From NCBI GenBank assembly GCA_046349595.1, contig JAXMCA010000001.1, positions 1 to 64,000 of the forward strand: a DNA stretch of 64,000 bases. The letters are read 5' to 3'. Shown in pieces: positions 1 to 9,008 of the stretch (positions within the stretch are counted from its first letter, which is position 1; each line of letters opens with the position of its first letter). Both the position numbers and the translations under genes were made by a program. The DNA is from JACRLW01 sp046349595 (GTDB lineage Bacteria; Planctomycetota; UBA1135; UBA2386). The notes beneath the pieces are model-generated. The model made no database searches. It was not told the origin of the DNA and worked only from the letters and a program-made list of their open reading frames with translations.

Positions 1-1
1 C

Positions 2-895
2 CCGGTGCCTGCCGCGCACTACGAGGAGCCCGGCTACCTGCCGGAGGTCGAGCGCGGTCCGAAGCTGCTGCTCGACGCGGACGGCTCGCAGCTCCTCTAC
101 GTCGACGCCACCAGCCGCGACGAGGTCTTCGTCGCCGATGTCGCCGGGGTGCGCGCCACGACGCAGTGGACCGGAGACAACAACTTCCAACCCTACATCG
201 GCGTGATCGTGCTGCCCTTCGCGATCAACCACACCTTCGTCGCGGGCATCGGTGATCCTGGTCTGTTCGACGTCTACGCGGCGACCTCCGGCGTTCCGTT
301 GACGCAGAACCTGACGTTGACCGCAGGCAACCTCACGCGGCCGTACGGTGTGGGTGGCCTGTTGCCCTCGGCCTTCTGCGCGCTGCGCGACGGTTCGCTG
401 CTCAGCTCCTTCGGTCCCAGCAGCGGCGGTCCCGATCAGGTCTGGCAGTTCGGAGCGACCGGTCCGGCGCAGCGTGGCTTCGCGCTCGATGCACCGCTGG
501 AGCGCGGCGCCGCGTCGGGCCTCGGCACGCCCAAGGACCTGCGCCTGCCCTCGGCGTCCGGCGACGTGCTGCTCGACGGCTTCGACGGCCACCCGCTGGT
601 GGTCGCGCCCGCCGGTGTCCGCCTGTCGACCAGCGTGCTCGGGCCCGGCCGTGCCTACCGCGTGTTCCTCGCCGGCGCCCTCGGACGCCGCGCGCTCTTC
701 GTGCACCTGCCCGGCGCCGGCATCTTCGGCGTTCCGGCGGACGGCTTCGACGACGCGGTCCTGACCGCCGGCGGCAGCCTGCTCCTCGCCGGGCCGGACG
801 CGCTGCTGGTGGTCGGTCCCTCCGGCTCGGCGACCCTGTCGAGCGGAACGCTCGATCGCATCACGCTGTCGGGCCAGGGCACCGGCGGGCTGTGA
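2..895 (+). CDS. Secreted-type beta-rich protein, 3' end only (partial at window edge)
   Basis: The reading frame is open to the left edge, so the true start lies outside the window and about 297 residues are seen. The sequence is rich in Gly, Leu, Val, Ala and Asp, with repeating units of about 45 residues such as DADGSQLLYVDATSRDEVFV and SGDVLLDGFDGHPLVVAP. This is the alternation expected of a beta-propeller or similar beta-sheet repeat. No catalytic motif is visible. It precedes an exported protease on the same strand by 61 bp, with a small hairpin between. I do not recognise a family and give no function. Confidence 0.6.
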   Translation, partial: PVPAAHYEEPGYLPEVERGPKLLLDADGSQLLYVDATSRDEVFVADVAGVRATTQWTGDNNFQPYIGVIVLPFAINHTFVAGIGDPGLFDVYAATSGVPLTQNLTLTAGNLTRPYGVGGLLPSAFCALRDGSLLSSFGPSSGGPDQVWQFGATGPAQRGFALDAPLERGAASGLGTPKDLRLPSASGDVLLDGFDGHPLVVAPAGVRLSTSVLGPGRAYRVFLAGALGRRALFVHLPGAGIFGVPADGFDDAVLTAGGSLLLAGPDALLVVGPSGSATLSSGTLDRITLSGQGTGGL

Positions 896-910
896 GCGCC
901 GAGCCGGGCA

Positions 911-930
911 TCCCGCCTTTGTCGGCGGGA
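911..930 (+). terminator. Hairpin between the first two genes
   Basis: A 7-bp perfect stem (TCCCGCC at 911-917 with GGCGGGA at 924-930) and a 6-base loop lie 16 bases after the preceding stop codon. There is no T-tract, so it could be a weak terminator or only a processing or stability structure. Confidence 0.35.
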
Positions 931-956
931 CAGCCGACCGGCTACCGTTCCGCGCG

Positions 957-2069
957 ATGACCCCGCACCTGAAGGGCGGCCTGTGCGCCGCCGTCCTCGT
1001 CCTCGCTTCCGGCCTCAGCGCGCAGCGCGCGCGAGCCTTCGGCCCCGAAGACTTCAAGATCGAGGTCCAGCTCGATCGCCTCCCCGCCATCTCGCAGGGC
1101 AACACCGGCACCTGCTGGTGCTTCGCGACCACCTCCTTCCTCGAGACCGAGGTCAAGCGCATCAAGGGCGAGCAGGTCGATCTCTCCGAGATGTACGGCG
1201 TCTACGAGGCGTGGCGCGAGAAGGCGGAGACCTTCGTGCGTCTCGAGGGACACGCGCAGCTCGGGCAGGGTGGGCTGAGCCACGACCTGATCGCGATGGC
1301 GCGCAAGTACGGCGTCGAACCGCAGTCGGCGTACACCGGTCTCCGCGAAGGTCAGCGTGGCTACGACCACGGTGAGCTGGAGAAGGTGATCCAGACGGTG
1401 ATGCCGCTCTTCGCCAACGACAAGCACCCCGGCGGTGAATGGCGCGACGCCGTGCGCGGCGTCCTCGACGCCTACATGGGTCACCCGCCGGAGACCTTCG
1501 AGGTCGATGGCCGCACCGTCACTCCGCAGCAGTACGCGCGCGAGGTGCTCCAGCTCCCGCTCGACGACTACGTCGAGCTGATGTCGTTCCAGACCCAGGG
1601 CTTCGGCCACAAGACGCAGCTCCTGGTGCCCGACAACTGGATGCGCGACGGCAACTACTGGAACATGCCGGTCGCCGACCTGGTGGCGAACGTCGATCAC
1701 GCGCTGCGCGCGGGATTCTCGGTCGCGATCGACGCCGACGTCAGCGAGAACACCAACGACCAGGCGCACGCGCTGTTCCGTCTGTCGCCGCAGATGGAGA
1801 AGCACGAGATTACCGACGATCTGCGCCAGATGCAGTTCGACTCGAAGGAGACCACCGACGATCACCTGATGCACATCGTCGGCCTCGCCACCGATCCCGA
1901 CGGCGGCACCTGGTACCTCCTCAAGAACTCCTGGGGTCGCGGCGGCCCCTTCGAGGGTCACTGGATGATGTCGCGGGCCTACCTGTCGCTGAAGACGCTC
2001 GCGGTCATGATCCACAAGGACGGACTGACCGAGGCCACACGCAAGCAGTTCGGCGTCGCGGCGAAGTGA
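957..2069 (+). CDS. Exported papain-fold (C1) cysteine peptidase, bleomycin hydrolase/aminopeptidase C-like
   Basis: The 370-residue protein starts with a signal-like segment (residues 1-27, core AAVLVLASGLSA). The papain-type active site is present: Cys53 in QGNTGTCWCFATT, His306 in DDHLMHIVGLATD and Asn324 in LLKNSWG. The order Q-x(5)-C...H...N and the neighbouring text (LSEMYGVYEAW, KYGVEPQSAY) resemble the bleomycin hydrolase/aminopeptidase C branch rather than classic papains, and no propeptide is evident. Bleomycin hydrolases are normally cytoplasmic, so a signal peptide suggests a periplasmic or extracellular role. It is convergent with the next gene, with 42 bp between stops. Confidence 0.85.
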   Translation: MTPHLKGGLCAAVLVLASGLSAQRARAFGPEDFKIEVQLDRLPAISQGNTGTCWCFATTSFLETEVKRIKGEQVDLSEMYGVYEAWREKAETFVRLEGHAQLGQGGLSHDLIAMARKYGVEPQSAYTGLREGQRGYDHGELEKVIQTVMPLFANDKHPGGEWRDAVRGVLDAYMGHPPETFEVDGRTVTPQQYAREVLQLPLDDYVELMSFQTQGFGHKTQLLVPDNWMRDGNYWNMPVADLVANVDHALRAGFSVAIDADVSENTNDQAHALFRLSPQMEKHEITDDLRQMQFDSKETTDDHLMHIVGLATDPDGGTWYLLKNSWGRGGPFEGHWMMSRAYLSLKTLAVMIHKDGLTEATRKQFGVAAK

Positions 2070-2111
2070 GCGGCGCCGTCACGGTGGGCGCGCACCTCAG
2101 GGCCGCGTGAT

Positions 2112-3392
2112 TCAGGGCGACGGCTCGAGGTCGCGCGTGCGGAAGAAGAAGTGCCCGTCGTGCAGATAGTGCGTCAGCAGCAGGCTGAACGCGACCATGT
2201 AGTAGGCGAGCAGCACGGAGCCGGGTCGGTAGGCCTCCTTCCCGGTCGCCTCGTCGATCGGCACGATCGAGTGCCCGAACATCGGGAACGCGCCGCCGCT
2301 CTGGCGATCGATGATCCAGCCGACCAGCAGGATCAGCAGCAGCAGCACCACCGTGCCGCAGAGCGCGGTGGCGTAGAAGGCGCGGCCGCGGCCCGGCGCC
2401 GACAGCCGCGTGACGAAGTTGCCGTGGAGCGCGCCGCGTTCGTAGGAGATGCGGTTCCACAGCCAGACGATGCCGAGGTACTGGAACGAGTGCCAGGCGT
2501 TGAAGCCCTGGAAGGAGGTGTCGAGGTTGGGGAACAGCGGCACCACCAGCCCGACGAAGACCGTCGACGTGACCAGCGAGAAGCGCGGGCGGTTGAGGGT
2601 GCCGTCCTTCCACTCGCGCCACGCCTTGGCGAAGTACACCGCGAGGCCGACGAGGTAGAGCGCGCTGAAGGTCACCCAGAAGGCGTCGGCGGTGACGAAG
2701 TCGGGCAGGATCGGCGCGACGCGTCCGATGCGGAACACGTACTCGTCGGCGAAGGAATGGCTGCCGGTCAGCGCGACGACGATCTTGGTGGCGAGCGCGT
2801 CCTGGTTCGCGACGTGCGGTTGCGCCGGGTCGAGGATCATCGACATCCGGAAGAAGGCCACCGGATACAGGCAGCCCAGCATCACCAGGTAGTCGAGGGT
2901 GTTGCCGAAGCGGCGCAGCGTGGTGCGCACCGCACCCTGGCGCTGCTCGTAGACCGCGCACAGGTACGAGGCCTGGTGCACGATGTGCACGCCGGCCCAG
3001 AAGAAGAAGAAGGTCAGCACGTACTGGATCGGCGGATAGCCGCCCAGCTTGGCGCCGAAGAACGCGCTGGAGATCGCCGCACTCAACACGATGGTGAGCA
3101 CCACGAACGCGCCGAAGAACAGCAGCGGCTCGCGCTTGCCGAAACGCGGTTGCAGGAAGGTGCGCGTGTAGGTCGCGAACACGTGCGGTCCGCCGACCAG
3201 GACCATCACGAACAGCGTGACGAGGTCTTCCGACGTCGACATCGCCACGCCCATCGAGCGCAGCAGGTAGTACAGCGCGATCGGGACGACGACGAGCAGG
3301 GCTCCGCCGGTGACGAATACGCGGTCCCAGGCCCGGCTCAGCAGCCAGGGGCCGTCGTCGCGTGAAGCCGGAAGGGAAACGGCCTGAGTCAT
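2112..3392 (-). CDS. Multi-pass membrane protein with conserved histidines, function unknown
   Basis: The 426-residue protein has about nine hydrophobic segments. The first starts near residue 26 (FVTGGALLVVVPIALYYLL) and the last is close to the C-terminus. Histidines recur at membrane edges: GGPHVFATYTRT, GVHIVHQASYL, WHSFQYLG and HYLHDGHFFFRTRD. Such spacing could bind metal or heme, but I cannot name the family. The frame stays open further upstream, to about 3920, but I start at the ATG at 3392, where the membrane-protein character begins. The longer version would read antisense through the DUF502 gene. This start leaves 165 bp to the divergent DUF502 gene. Confidence 0.75.
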   Translation of the reverse strand: MTQAVSLPASRDDGPWLLSRAWDRVFVTGGALLVVVPIALYYLLRSMGVAMSTSEDLVTLFVMVLVGGPHVFATYTRTFLQPRFGKREPLLFFGAFVVLTIVLSAAISSAFFGAKLGGYPPIQYVLTFFFFWAGVHIVHQASYLCAVYEQRQGAVRTTLRRFGNTLDYLVMLGCLYPVAFFRMSMILDPAQPHVANQDALATKIVVALTGSHSFADEYVFRIGRVAPILPDFVTADAFWVTFSALYLVGLAVYFAKAWREWKDGTLNRPRFSLVTSTVFVGLVVPLFPNLDTSFQGFNAWHSFQYLGIVWLWNRISYERGALHGNFVTRLSAPGRGRAFYATALCGTVVLLLLILLVGWIIDRQSGGAFPMFGHSIVPIDEATGKEAYRPGSVLLAYYMVAFSLLLTHYLHDGHFFFRTRDLEPSP

Positions 3393-3557
3393 GGGAGGCA
3401 GGGGGCGAGCAGGGGGAACTGTCCGAGCCGGAGTCGGATGTCCCGCGGGGTGCGCATTCTGCCACGGTGACGCGTGTGAATCAGCGTCGTGCGCCACTCT
3501 CCCGTCCTTCACAATCGCCCTCGATCCGGTGACTTCGGTCGCCACCTCGATCCCGCC

Positions 3558-4124
3558 ATGGCCCACTTCACACGCTGTCTCCTCGCCGGTCTCGTGGCCC
3601 TGCTCCCGATCGGGGGCACGATCCTGACCGTCGCGTGGCTCGAGTCGACGATCCGCTCGGCCTTCTTCCGCGAAGCCGCCTTCTACTTCCCGGGACTCGG
3701 GCTGTGCGCGGTGCTCGTCGCGCTCTACGCGATCGGCTTCGCGGTGACCTCGATCGGCGGACGCTGGTTGTTCGGCGTCTTCGATCTGCTGCTCGAGCGC
3801 GTGCCGCTGCTCGGCATGCTGTACCGCTCGCTCAAGCAGATCCTCGGCTACGGCAAGGGCGATGACGCGCTGTTCCACCGCGTCGTGCTGGTGCCGAGCC
3901 ACGAGACCGACGGCTTCCAACTCGGTCTCGTGACACGCGCGGCGAGCGTGAGCGACCCGCGCGCGCTGGTGTTCGTTCCGGGTTCACCCAATCCGGCCAC
4001 GGGCCGACTGCTGATGATCGATGCGAACACGCTGCGCCCCGCGGGACTCGAGGTGCATCAGGCTCTCGAACTCCTCGTCACCCTCGGCAAGGCCTCGCAC
4101 AAGCTCGCGGCGCAGGACCGGTGA
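3558..4124 (+). CDS. DUF502 family membrane protein
   Basis: The 188-residue protein matches DUF502 (PF04367) from end to end. It has an N-terminal membrane helix with LLPIGGTILTVAWL, a second helix (PGLGLCAVLVALYAIGFAV), the segment LLERVPLLGMLYRSLKQIL, and a soluble beta domain ending FVPGSPNPATGRLLMIDANTL. The family is widespread in bacteria and its biochemical role is not established. It starts at the ATG MAHFTRC, where homology begins; an upstream extension to 3489 is possible but carries no family sequence. It is divergent from the preceding membrane protein gene. Confidence 0.88.
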   Translation: MAHFTRCLLAGLVALLPIGGTILTVAWLESTIRSAFFREAAFYFPGLGLCAVLVALYAIGFAVTSIGGRWLFGVFDLLLERVPLLGMLYRSLKQILGYGKGDDALFHRVVLVPSHETDGFQLGLVTRAASVSDPRALVFVPGSPNPATGRLLMIDANTLRPAGLEVHQALELLVTLGKASHKLAAQDR

Positions 4125-4163
4125 GGTCGATGTGTACTCGCGTTCCGCGGCGTGCGCCCGTCG

Positions 4164-6368
4164 TCACTGGATCACGAAGCGCAGCGCGTCGGACAGGTGC
4201 ACCGACAAGAGGGTGCAGGCCGGAGCATTCACGTCGACCGTCGCCCACTGTGTGAAGAGCGGCAGGCCGACCAGGGGTGACGCGGTGGGGATGGGCATGA
4301 TCCGGACGGCGCTCCCGAAGACATCGGTGGTGGTCACCATCGTGATCGAGGTCGTCAGGTCGGGGATCAAGTTGCAGGATCCGCACTGCAGTCCGGCCTG
4401 ACCGATCGAGAGGACGAGCACGACCGGTGCGCTCGGGAGCCCCTCGATCATCCGATGCGCGAAGAAGGGGTTGGGACTGCGTGCGCACCCCGTGTAGTTG
4501 AGGCCACCGCGTCCGCATCCTCCGCCGAGCGATGTGATGTCGCCGTCCACGGCCAGCCAGCGCCGGGCCACGATGTCGCCGTTTCCGGCGAGGGCCTGCT
4601 CCCAGGTCAGCAACACGTCTTCGCCGGTGCCGCCGCTCGCGTGCACGGAACATCCCACGGGCGGGCCCTCGACGCGCGTCGAGGCGCCGACGTAGGCCTG
4701 AGCCTCACAATCGGTGCATCGGAAGATGCTCCGCGAGGAGATTCCCGCCATGCTCGTCCCGGAGGCGCTCAGCAACTCCGCATAGCCGACCAGGCACGAG
4801 TCCGCGATCCAGACCACGCGTGGTGCGACGACGTCGTTGCTGACGCTGACGATCCGCGCGTCCCCCGTGGTCATGAGCTGACCACCTCCCTCGGGGCTGA
4901 AGGAGTAGGCGGCACCGGCGATGTACTCGATCTGGAAAGGGAACGGGATCGCTCGGTACGAGATCAACCAATTCGAACCGTCGCCGTCGACTTCGGGTTC
5001 GGGCGAGGCCGAAGTCGCATTCGGAACGAGCTGCGGGGGAGTCAGGGCAGCACCGCTGCCATCGATGAGCAGAAGGAAGGAGTCGACGAGGTTGGTGGGA
5101 TTGGTGCGCTGGTATGCGATGGCGAAGCGATCGCGCCCCCGGTCGCTCTTGCACAGTCGTGGCCGACTCACGGTCGTCCCGCGGACCACGTCGCGGATGG
5201 GGCCGACGGTCAGGGAGAGCGACGGCCCGACGCCGATATTGGCAGCGCGAATGATGTGGTCGGTGCTCGGCGTGGCCGTGTTGCGCTGCCAGACGCACAG
5301 TGCGCTGCCGTGCGCCAGATCGGTGGCGAGACAGGGCGAGCTGTGCGACTCGGTGCGGACTCCGCCGCTGTCGCCGATCAGCGCCGCGGTACCCATGGTG
5401 AGGACGGCATTGATCGCGCGGCCGACGATGTCGGCGCCGCGCACGAAGACCACGACGTAGGCCCCGGTCGCACCGCAGTTGGCGATCTGCGGCGAGGTGG
5501 CGTTCGCCGTGCCCGTCTCGATCAGCAGGGCCGGACCGGTGGGCACGCCATTCCGCGTCAGCGCCTGGCCGTAGACATCGTGATTGGTCGCCGAGAGTGC
5601 CCGCTCCCAGACCACCAGGAAGCGGTCGAGGACGGGGTTGTAGGCGACGTTCGGATTGCGGTCGTCGCCACCACCCGTGCCGCTCACCGCGCTCGCGCCG
5701 CTCAGCAGCGGGTCCAGAACGAAGGGCAATGCCGCGCTGTCGACGAAGCTGGCGGGCAGCGACAGTTCGAGGACGCCGTCGGCATAGTGCAGTCGGCCCT
5801 TCACCTGCCGGCCCTCGGCATCGACGCCGATCACCCCGCTCATCGTGCAGTGGCCGACGTCGGGCAGCGTGAAGCGCAGGCCGTCGCCGTCCTCGCGGAT
5901 CTCGAGTTCGGTGCGGAGCCGCCCGCGCACGACGAGGTCACCGCGGCCCGCGGGGCGCTCGGTGAACACGAAGCTCTGCTCGACGCCGTCGGCCCCGACG
6001 TCGTAGCGCTGGATCACGCGGCCACGGTCGTACTCGAGGCGCAGGCCGGCACGACGCGGCTCCGCGCCGGTCGGCGGCATCGCTGCACCATCGCGTTCGA
6101 TCGCGACCAGCTGGTACGCGATCGGGAAGTCGTGCGGGGCGCTGTCCCCCAAGGCCGGGACGAACTCGAACCCGTCGGTTCGCAGCGCCACCTTGTAGCC
6201 GTCACCGACACCGATCCACTCGCCGTCCACCTGGTCCAGTCCCGCGGTGTGGCTGACGACGGTGGGTGGCGAGAGCACGGAGCGCGTCGACGGCGCCTGG
6301 CTCCGAGCGGGTTGAAGGATGGTGGGCAGAGCACCCAGGAGAAGACCGAATCGGAGACGTGCGTGCAT
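4164..6368 (-). CDS. Large secreted repeat protein, paralogue 1 of 5
   Basis: The 734-residue protein has a signal peptide (MHARLRFGLLLGALPTILQP). A conserved N-terminal domain (about 25-215) contains VDGEWIGVGDGYKV, YDVGADGVEQSFVF and LPASFVDSAALPFVLDPLL. Beta-propeller-like repeats of about 50 residues follow (NPNVAYNPVLDRFLVVWERA, DVYGQALTRNGVPTGPALLI). The Cys-rich C-terminal domain (about 575-734) has GGGCGRGG, CARSPNPFFAHRM and CGSCNLIPDL. It is about 75-80% identical by eye to the neighbour on its 5' side and more distant from the three plus-strand paralogues. The function is unknown; it is probably an exported surface or matrix protein. Confidence 0.82.
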   Translation of the reverse strand: MHARLRFGLLLGALPTILQPARSQAPSTRSVLSPPTVVSHTAGLDQVDGEWIGVGDGYKVALRTDGFEFVPALGDSAPHDFPIAYQLVAIERDGAAMPPTGAEPRRAGLRLEYDRGRVIQRYDVGADGVEQSFVFTERPAGRGDLVVRGRLRTELEIREDGDGLRFTLPDVGHCTMSGVIGVDAEGRQVKGRLHYADGVLELSLPASFVDSAALPFVLDPLLSGASAVSGTGGGDDRNPNVAYNPVLDRFLVVWERALSATNHDVYGQALTRNGVPTGPALLIETGTANATSPQIANCGATGAYVVVFVRGADIVGRAINAVLTMGTAALIGDSGGVRTESHSSPCLATDLAHGSALCVWQRNTATPSTDHIIRAANIGVGPSLSLTVGPIRDVVRGTTVSRPRLCKSDRGRDRFAIAYQRTNPTNLVDSFLLLIDGSGAALTPPQLVPNATSASPEPEVDGDGSNWLISYRAIPFPFQIEYIAGAAYSFSPEGGGQLMTTGDARIVSVSNDVVAPRVVWIADSCLVGYAELLSASGTSMAGISSRSIFRCTDCEAQAYVGASTRVEGPPVGCSVHASGGTGEDVLLTWEQALAGNGDIVARRWLAVDGDITSLGGGCGRGGLNYTGCARSPNPFFAHRMIEGLPSAPVVLVLSIGQAGLQCGSCNLIPDLTTSITMVTTTDVFGSAVRIMPIPTASPLVGLPLFTQWATVDVNAPACTLLSVHLSDALRFVIQ

Positions 6369-6498
6369 GGCCGTGCTTCGAGGCCCACGGAATCCCCGTG
6401 GACTGTGTGCAGCGAGACGGAAGCGCGGCCGCGGACGTGACGCGGTTTCTGGTGTTCGGACCGGACCATCGGTCGATCGCAATCCGCGGATGGCGAAC
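6369..6498 (-). promoter_or_regulatory. Upstream region conserved with the neighbouring paralogue
   Basis: The 130 bp before the start at 6368 closely match the 130 bp before the start at 8829. The block at 6468-6498 (key part GGTCGATCGC with ATCCGCGGA) recurs at 8928-8957 with very few changes. The match shows that the duplication carried the upstream DNA with it. A promoter probably lies here, but I cannot place -35 and -10 boxes. Confidence 0.4.
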
Positions 6499-6621
6499 TC
6501 ACCGCCCCGCCGGACGCCGCTTCTCAGCCGTCGATCGCGCGGTGGTACCGCCACGCGGTGACGGACGGGGCGCGACTCGGCCGCGTTGGGCAAGGGCGTC
6601 GACCGCGGCGCCCGCCCGCTG

Positions 6622-8829
6622 TCACTGGATCACGACGCGCAGCGCGTTGGACAAGTGCAACAAGAACTGGGGGCAGGCCGGTGTGTTCAGGTCGACCGTC
6701 GCCCACTGCGTGAACAACGGCAGACCGACCAGGGGTGAAGCCGCGGGGATGGGCGTGGGCACGATCGCGCCACCGAGGGCATCGGTCGTGGTCATCAACG
6801 TGATCGCCGTCGACAGGTCGGGGATCAGATTGCAGGATCCGCACGGAAGACCGGCCTGGCCGATCGAGAGGATGAAGACGATCGGCGCGTTGGCGAGACC
6901 CTCGAGCATTCGGTGCGCGAAGAGGAGGTTCGGACTGCGCGCACACCCGGCGTCGTTGCGTCCACCGAGTCCGCATCCCCCGCCGAGCGACGTGACATCG
7001 CCGTCCACGGCCAGCCACCGCCGCGCGACGATGTCACCGTTGCCGGCGAGGGCCTGCTCCCAGGTCAACAACACGTCTTCGCCGGTGCCGCCGCTCGCGT
7101 GCACGGAACAGCCCACGGGCGGACCCTCGACGCGCGTCGAGACGCCCACGTAGGCCGGACCTTCGCACTCGCTGCACCCAAGGCTGCTCCGCGAAGAGAG
7201 ACTCGCCATGCTCGAACTCGTGGCGCTCAGCAATTCCGAGAAGCCGACCAGGCACGAGTCTGCGATCCAGACCACGCGCGGTGCGATGACGCTGTTGCCG
7301 ACGTTGACGACCGACGAACTCCCCGTGGTCACGAGCTGTCCACCGCCCGCGAGGCTGAACGAATAGGCGGTCGCGGCGACGTACTCGATCGGGGGAGGGA
7401 ACGGGACGGGTCGGTACGAGGTCACCCAATTCGAACCGTCACCGTCGACCTCGGGCTCGGGCGACGCCGAAGTGCCGGACGGCACGATCTGCGTGGGCGC
7501 CAACGCGTTGCCGCTGCCATCCATGACCAGGAAGAAGGTGTCGGAGAAGCCGTTGGAACGCGCGCGTTGGAACACGACCGCAAAGCGGTTGCGCCCCCGG
7601 TCGCTCTTGCACAGACGCGGCCGTCCGACCGTGGTCCCCCGGATCACGTCGCGTACGGGGCCGACGGTCAGTGCGAGCGACGACCCGACGCCGAGCGCGG
7701 CGGCGCGGATGATGTGGTCGGTGCTGGGCGTCGCCGTGTTGCGCTGCCAGACGCACAGCGCGCAGCCATGCGTCAGATCGGTGGCCAGACACGGCGAGCT
7801 GTGCGACTCGGTGCGGACCCCGCCGCTGTCGCCGATCACCGCCGTTCCTCCCACCGCGCCCGTCGTCGCATCGACCGCTCGACCGACGAGGTCGATGCCC
7901 CGCACGAAGGCGACGACGTAGGCCCCGCTCGAACCGCAATTGGCGATCTGCGGCGAGGTGGCGTTCGCCGTGCCCGTCTCGATCAGCAGCGCCGGGCCGG
8001 TGGGTACACCCGACCGGGTCAGTGCCTGGCCGTACACATCGTGATCGGTGGCCGAGAGCGCGCGCTCCCAGACCACCAGGAAGCGGTCGACGACCGGGTT
8101 GTAGGCGACGTTCGGATTGCGGTCGTCGGCACCGCCGGTGCCGCTCACCACGTTGGCGCCGCTCAGCAGCGGGTCCAGAACGAAGGGCAATGCCGCGCTG
8201 TCGACGAAGCTGGCGGGCAGCGACAGTTCGAGGACGCCGTCGGCGTAGTGCAGTCGGCCCTTCACCCGTCGGCCTGCGGCATCGACGCCGACCACGCCGC
8301 TCATGCTGCAGTTGCCGACGTCGGGCAGCGTGAACCGCAGGCCGTCGCCGTCCGCGCGGACCTCGAGTTCGGTGCGGAGTCGTCCACGCACGACGAGATC
8401 GCCGAGGCCCGTGGGGCGCGCGGCGAACACGAAGCTCTGCTCCACGCCGTCGACGCCGACGTCGTAGCGTTCGATCGCGCAGCCACGGTCGTATTCGACG
8501 CGCAGCCCGGTGCGCCGCGGCGCGTTGCTGGTCAGCGGCATCGCTGCACCGTTGCGCCCGATCGCGTCCAGCTCGAACTCGATCGGGAAGTTGTGCGGTG
8601 CCCGGTCCCCCAGAGCCGGGATGAACTCGAACCCGCCGGTCCGTAGCACGACCTTGTAGCCGTCACCGACTCCGACCCATTCGCCGTCCACCTGGCCCAG
8701 TCCCGCGGTGTGGCTGACGAGGGTCGGTGGCGAGAGCACGGAACGCGTCGACGGGGCCTGGCTCCAAGCGGGTTGGAGGATCGTGGCCAGCGCACCCAGG
8801 AGAAGATCGAGTCGGAGTCGTGCGTGCAT
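6622..8829 (-). CDS. Large secreted repeat protein, paralogue 2 of 5
   Basis: The 735-residue protein has the same architecture as paralogue 1: signal peptide (MHARLRLDLLLGALATILQP), N-terminal domain with VDGEWVGVGDGYKV and YDVGVDGVEQSFVFAARP, VVW-type repeats (NPNVAYNPVVDRFLVVWERA), and a Cys-rich C-terminal domain (GGGCGLGG, CARSPNLLFAHRM, CGSCNLIPDL). The start is the ATG matching that of paralogue 1; longer upstream readings are not conserved. It is transcribed away from paralogue 3, 179 bp apart. Function unknown. Confidence 0.82.
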   Translation of the reverse strand: MHARLRLDLLLGALATILQPAWSQAPSTRSVLSPPTLVSHTAGLGQVDGEWVGVGDGYKVVLRTGGFEFIPALGDRAPHNFPIEFELDAIGRNGAAMPLTSNAPRRTGLRVEYDRGCAIERYDVGVDGVEQSFVFAARPTGLGDLVVRGRLRTELEVRADGDGLRFTLPDVGNCSMSGVVGVDAAGRRVKGRLHYADGVLELSLPASFVDSAALPFVLDPLLSGANVVSGTGGADDRNPNVAYNPVVDRFLVVWERALSATDHDVYGQALTRSGVPTGPALLIETGTANATSPQIANCGSSGAYVVAFVRGIDLVGRAVDATTGAVGGTAVIGDSGGVRTESHSSPCLATDLTHGCALCVWQRNTATPSTDHIIRAAALGVGSSLALTVGPVRDVIRGTTVGRPRLCKSDRGRNRFAVVFQRARSNGFSDTFFLVMDGSGNALAPTQIVPSGTSASPEPEVDGDGSNWVTSYRPVPFPPPIEYVAATAYSFSLAGGGQLVTTGSSSVVNVGNSVIAPRVVWIADSCLVGFSELLSATSSSMASLSSRSSLGCSECEGPAYVGVSTRVEGPPVGCSVHASGGTGEDVLLTWEQALAGNGDIVARRWLAVDGDVTSLGGGCGLGGRNDAGCARSPNLLFAHRMLEGLANAPIVFILSIGQAGLPCGSCNLIPDLSTAITLMTTTDALGGAIVPTPIPAASPLVGLPLFTQWATVDLNTPACPQFLLHLSNALRVVIQ

Positions 8830-9008
8830 GGTCGAGCTTCGAGTCCACGGAGTCCGCATGGACTGTGCGCAGAGAGACGGAAGCGCGGCGCCGGACGTGA
8901 CGCGGAATCTGGTGTTCGGTCCTCGCCATCGGTCGATCGCGATCCGCGGACGGCGAATTCCGGGAGGCGCCGTCACACCGTTGTCACCGCGGTCGTTTCG
9001 CTGGAGTC
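8830..9008. promoter_or_regulatory. Divergent intergenic region between paralogues 2 and 3
   Basis: This 179-bp region must hold the promoters for both divergent genes. Its minus-facing half repeats the leader of paralogue 1. Its plus-facing end (8974-9008) shares GTCACACCGTYGTCACC followed by CGGTCGTTTCG with the leaders of paralogues 4 and 5 (11198-11231 and 13427-13460). This makes it a candidate shared regulatory element. No exact promoter boxes were identified. Confidence 0.4.

Noticed and set aside
942..2015. Long minus-strand reading frame opposite the C1 protease
   Set aside because: It is rich in Arg, Val, Glu and His without motifs, and exactly antisense to a gene with a complete active site. 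This is a GC-content artefact.
3393..3920. Upstream extension of the membrane protein to a start at 3920
   Set aside because: The added 176 residues are charged low-complexity sequence that would read antisense through the DUF502 gene. The ATG at 3392 begins the real protein.
4455..6440. 661-codon plus-strand frame opposite paralogue 1 (and a similar one at 6913-8646)
   Set aside because: It only mirrors the conserved antisense gene; the composition is unlike protein and no domain is seen.
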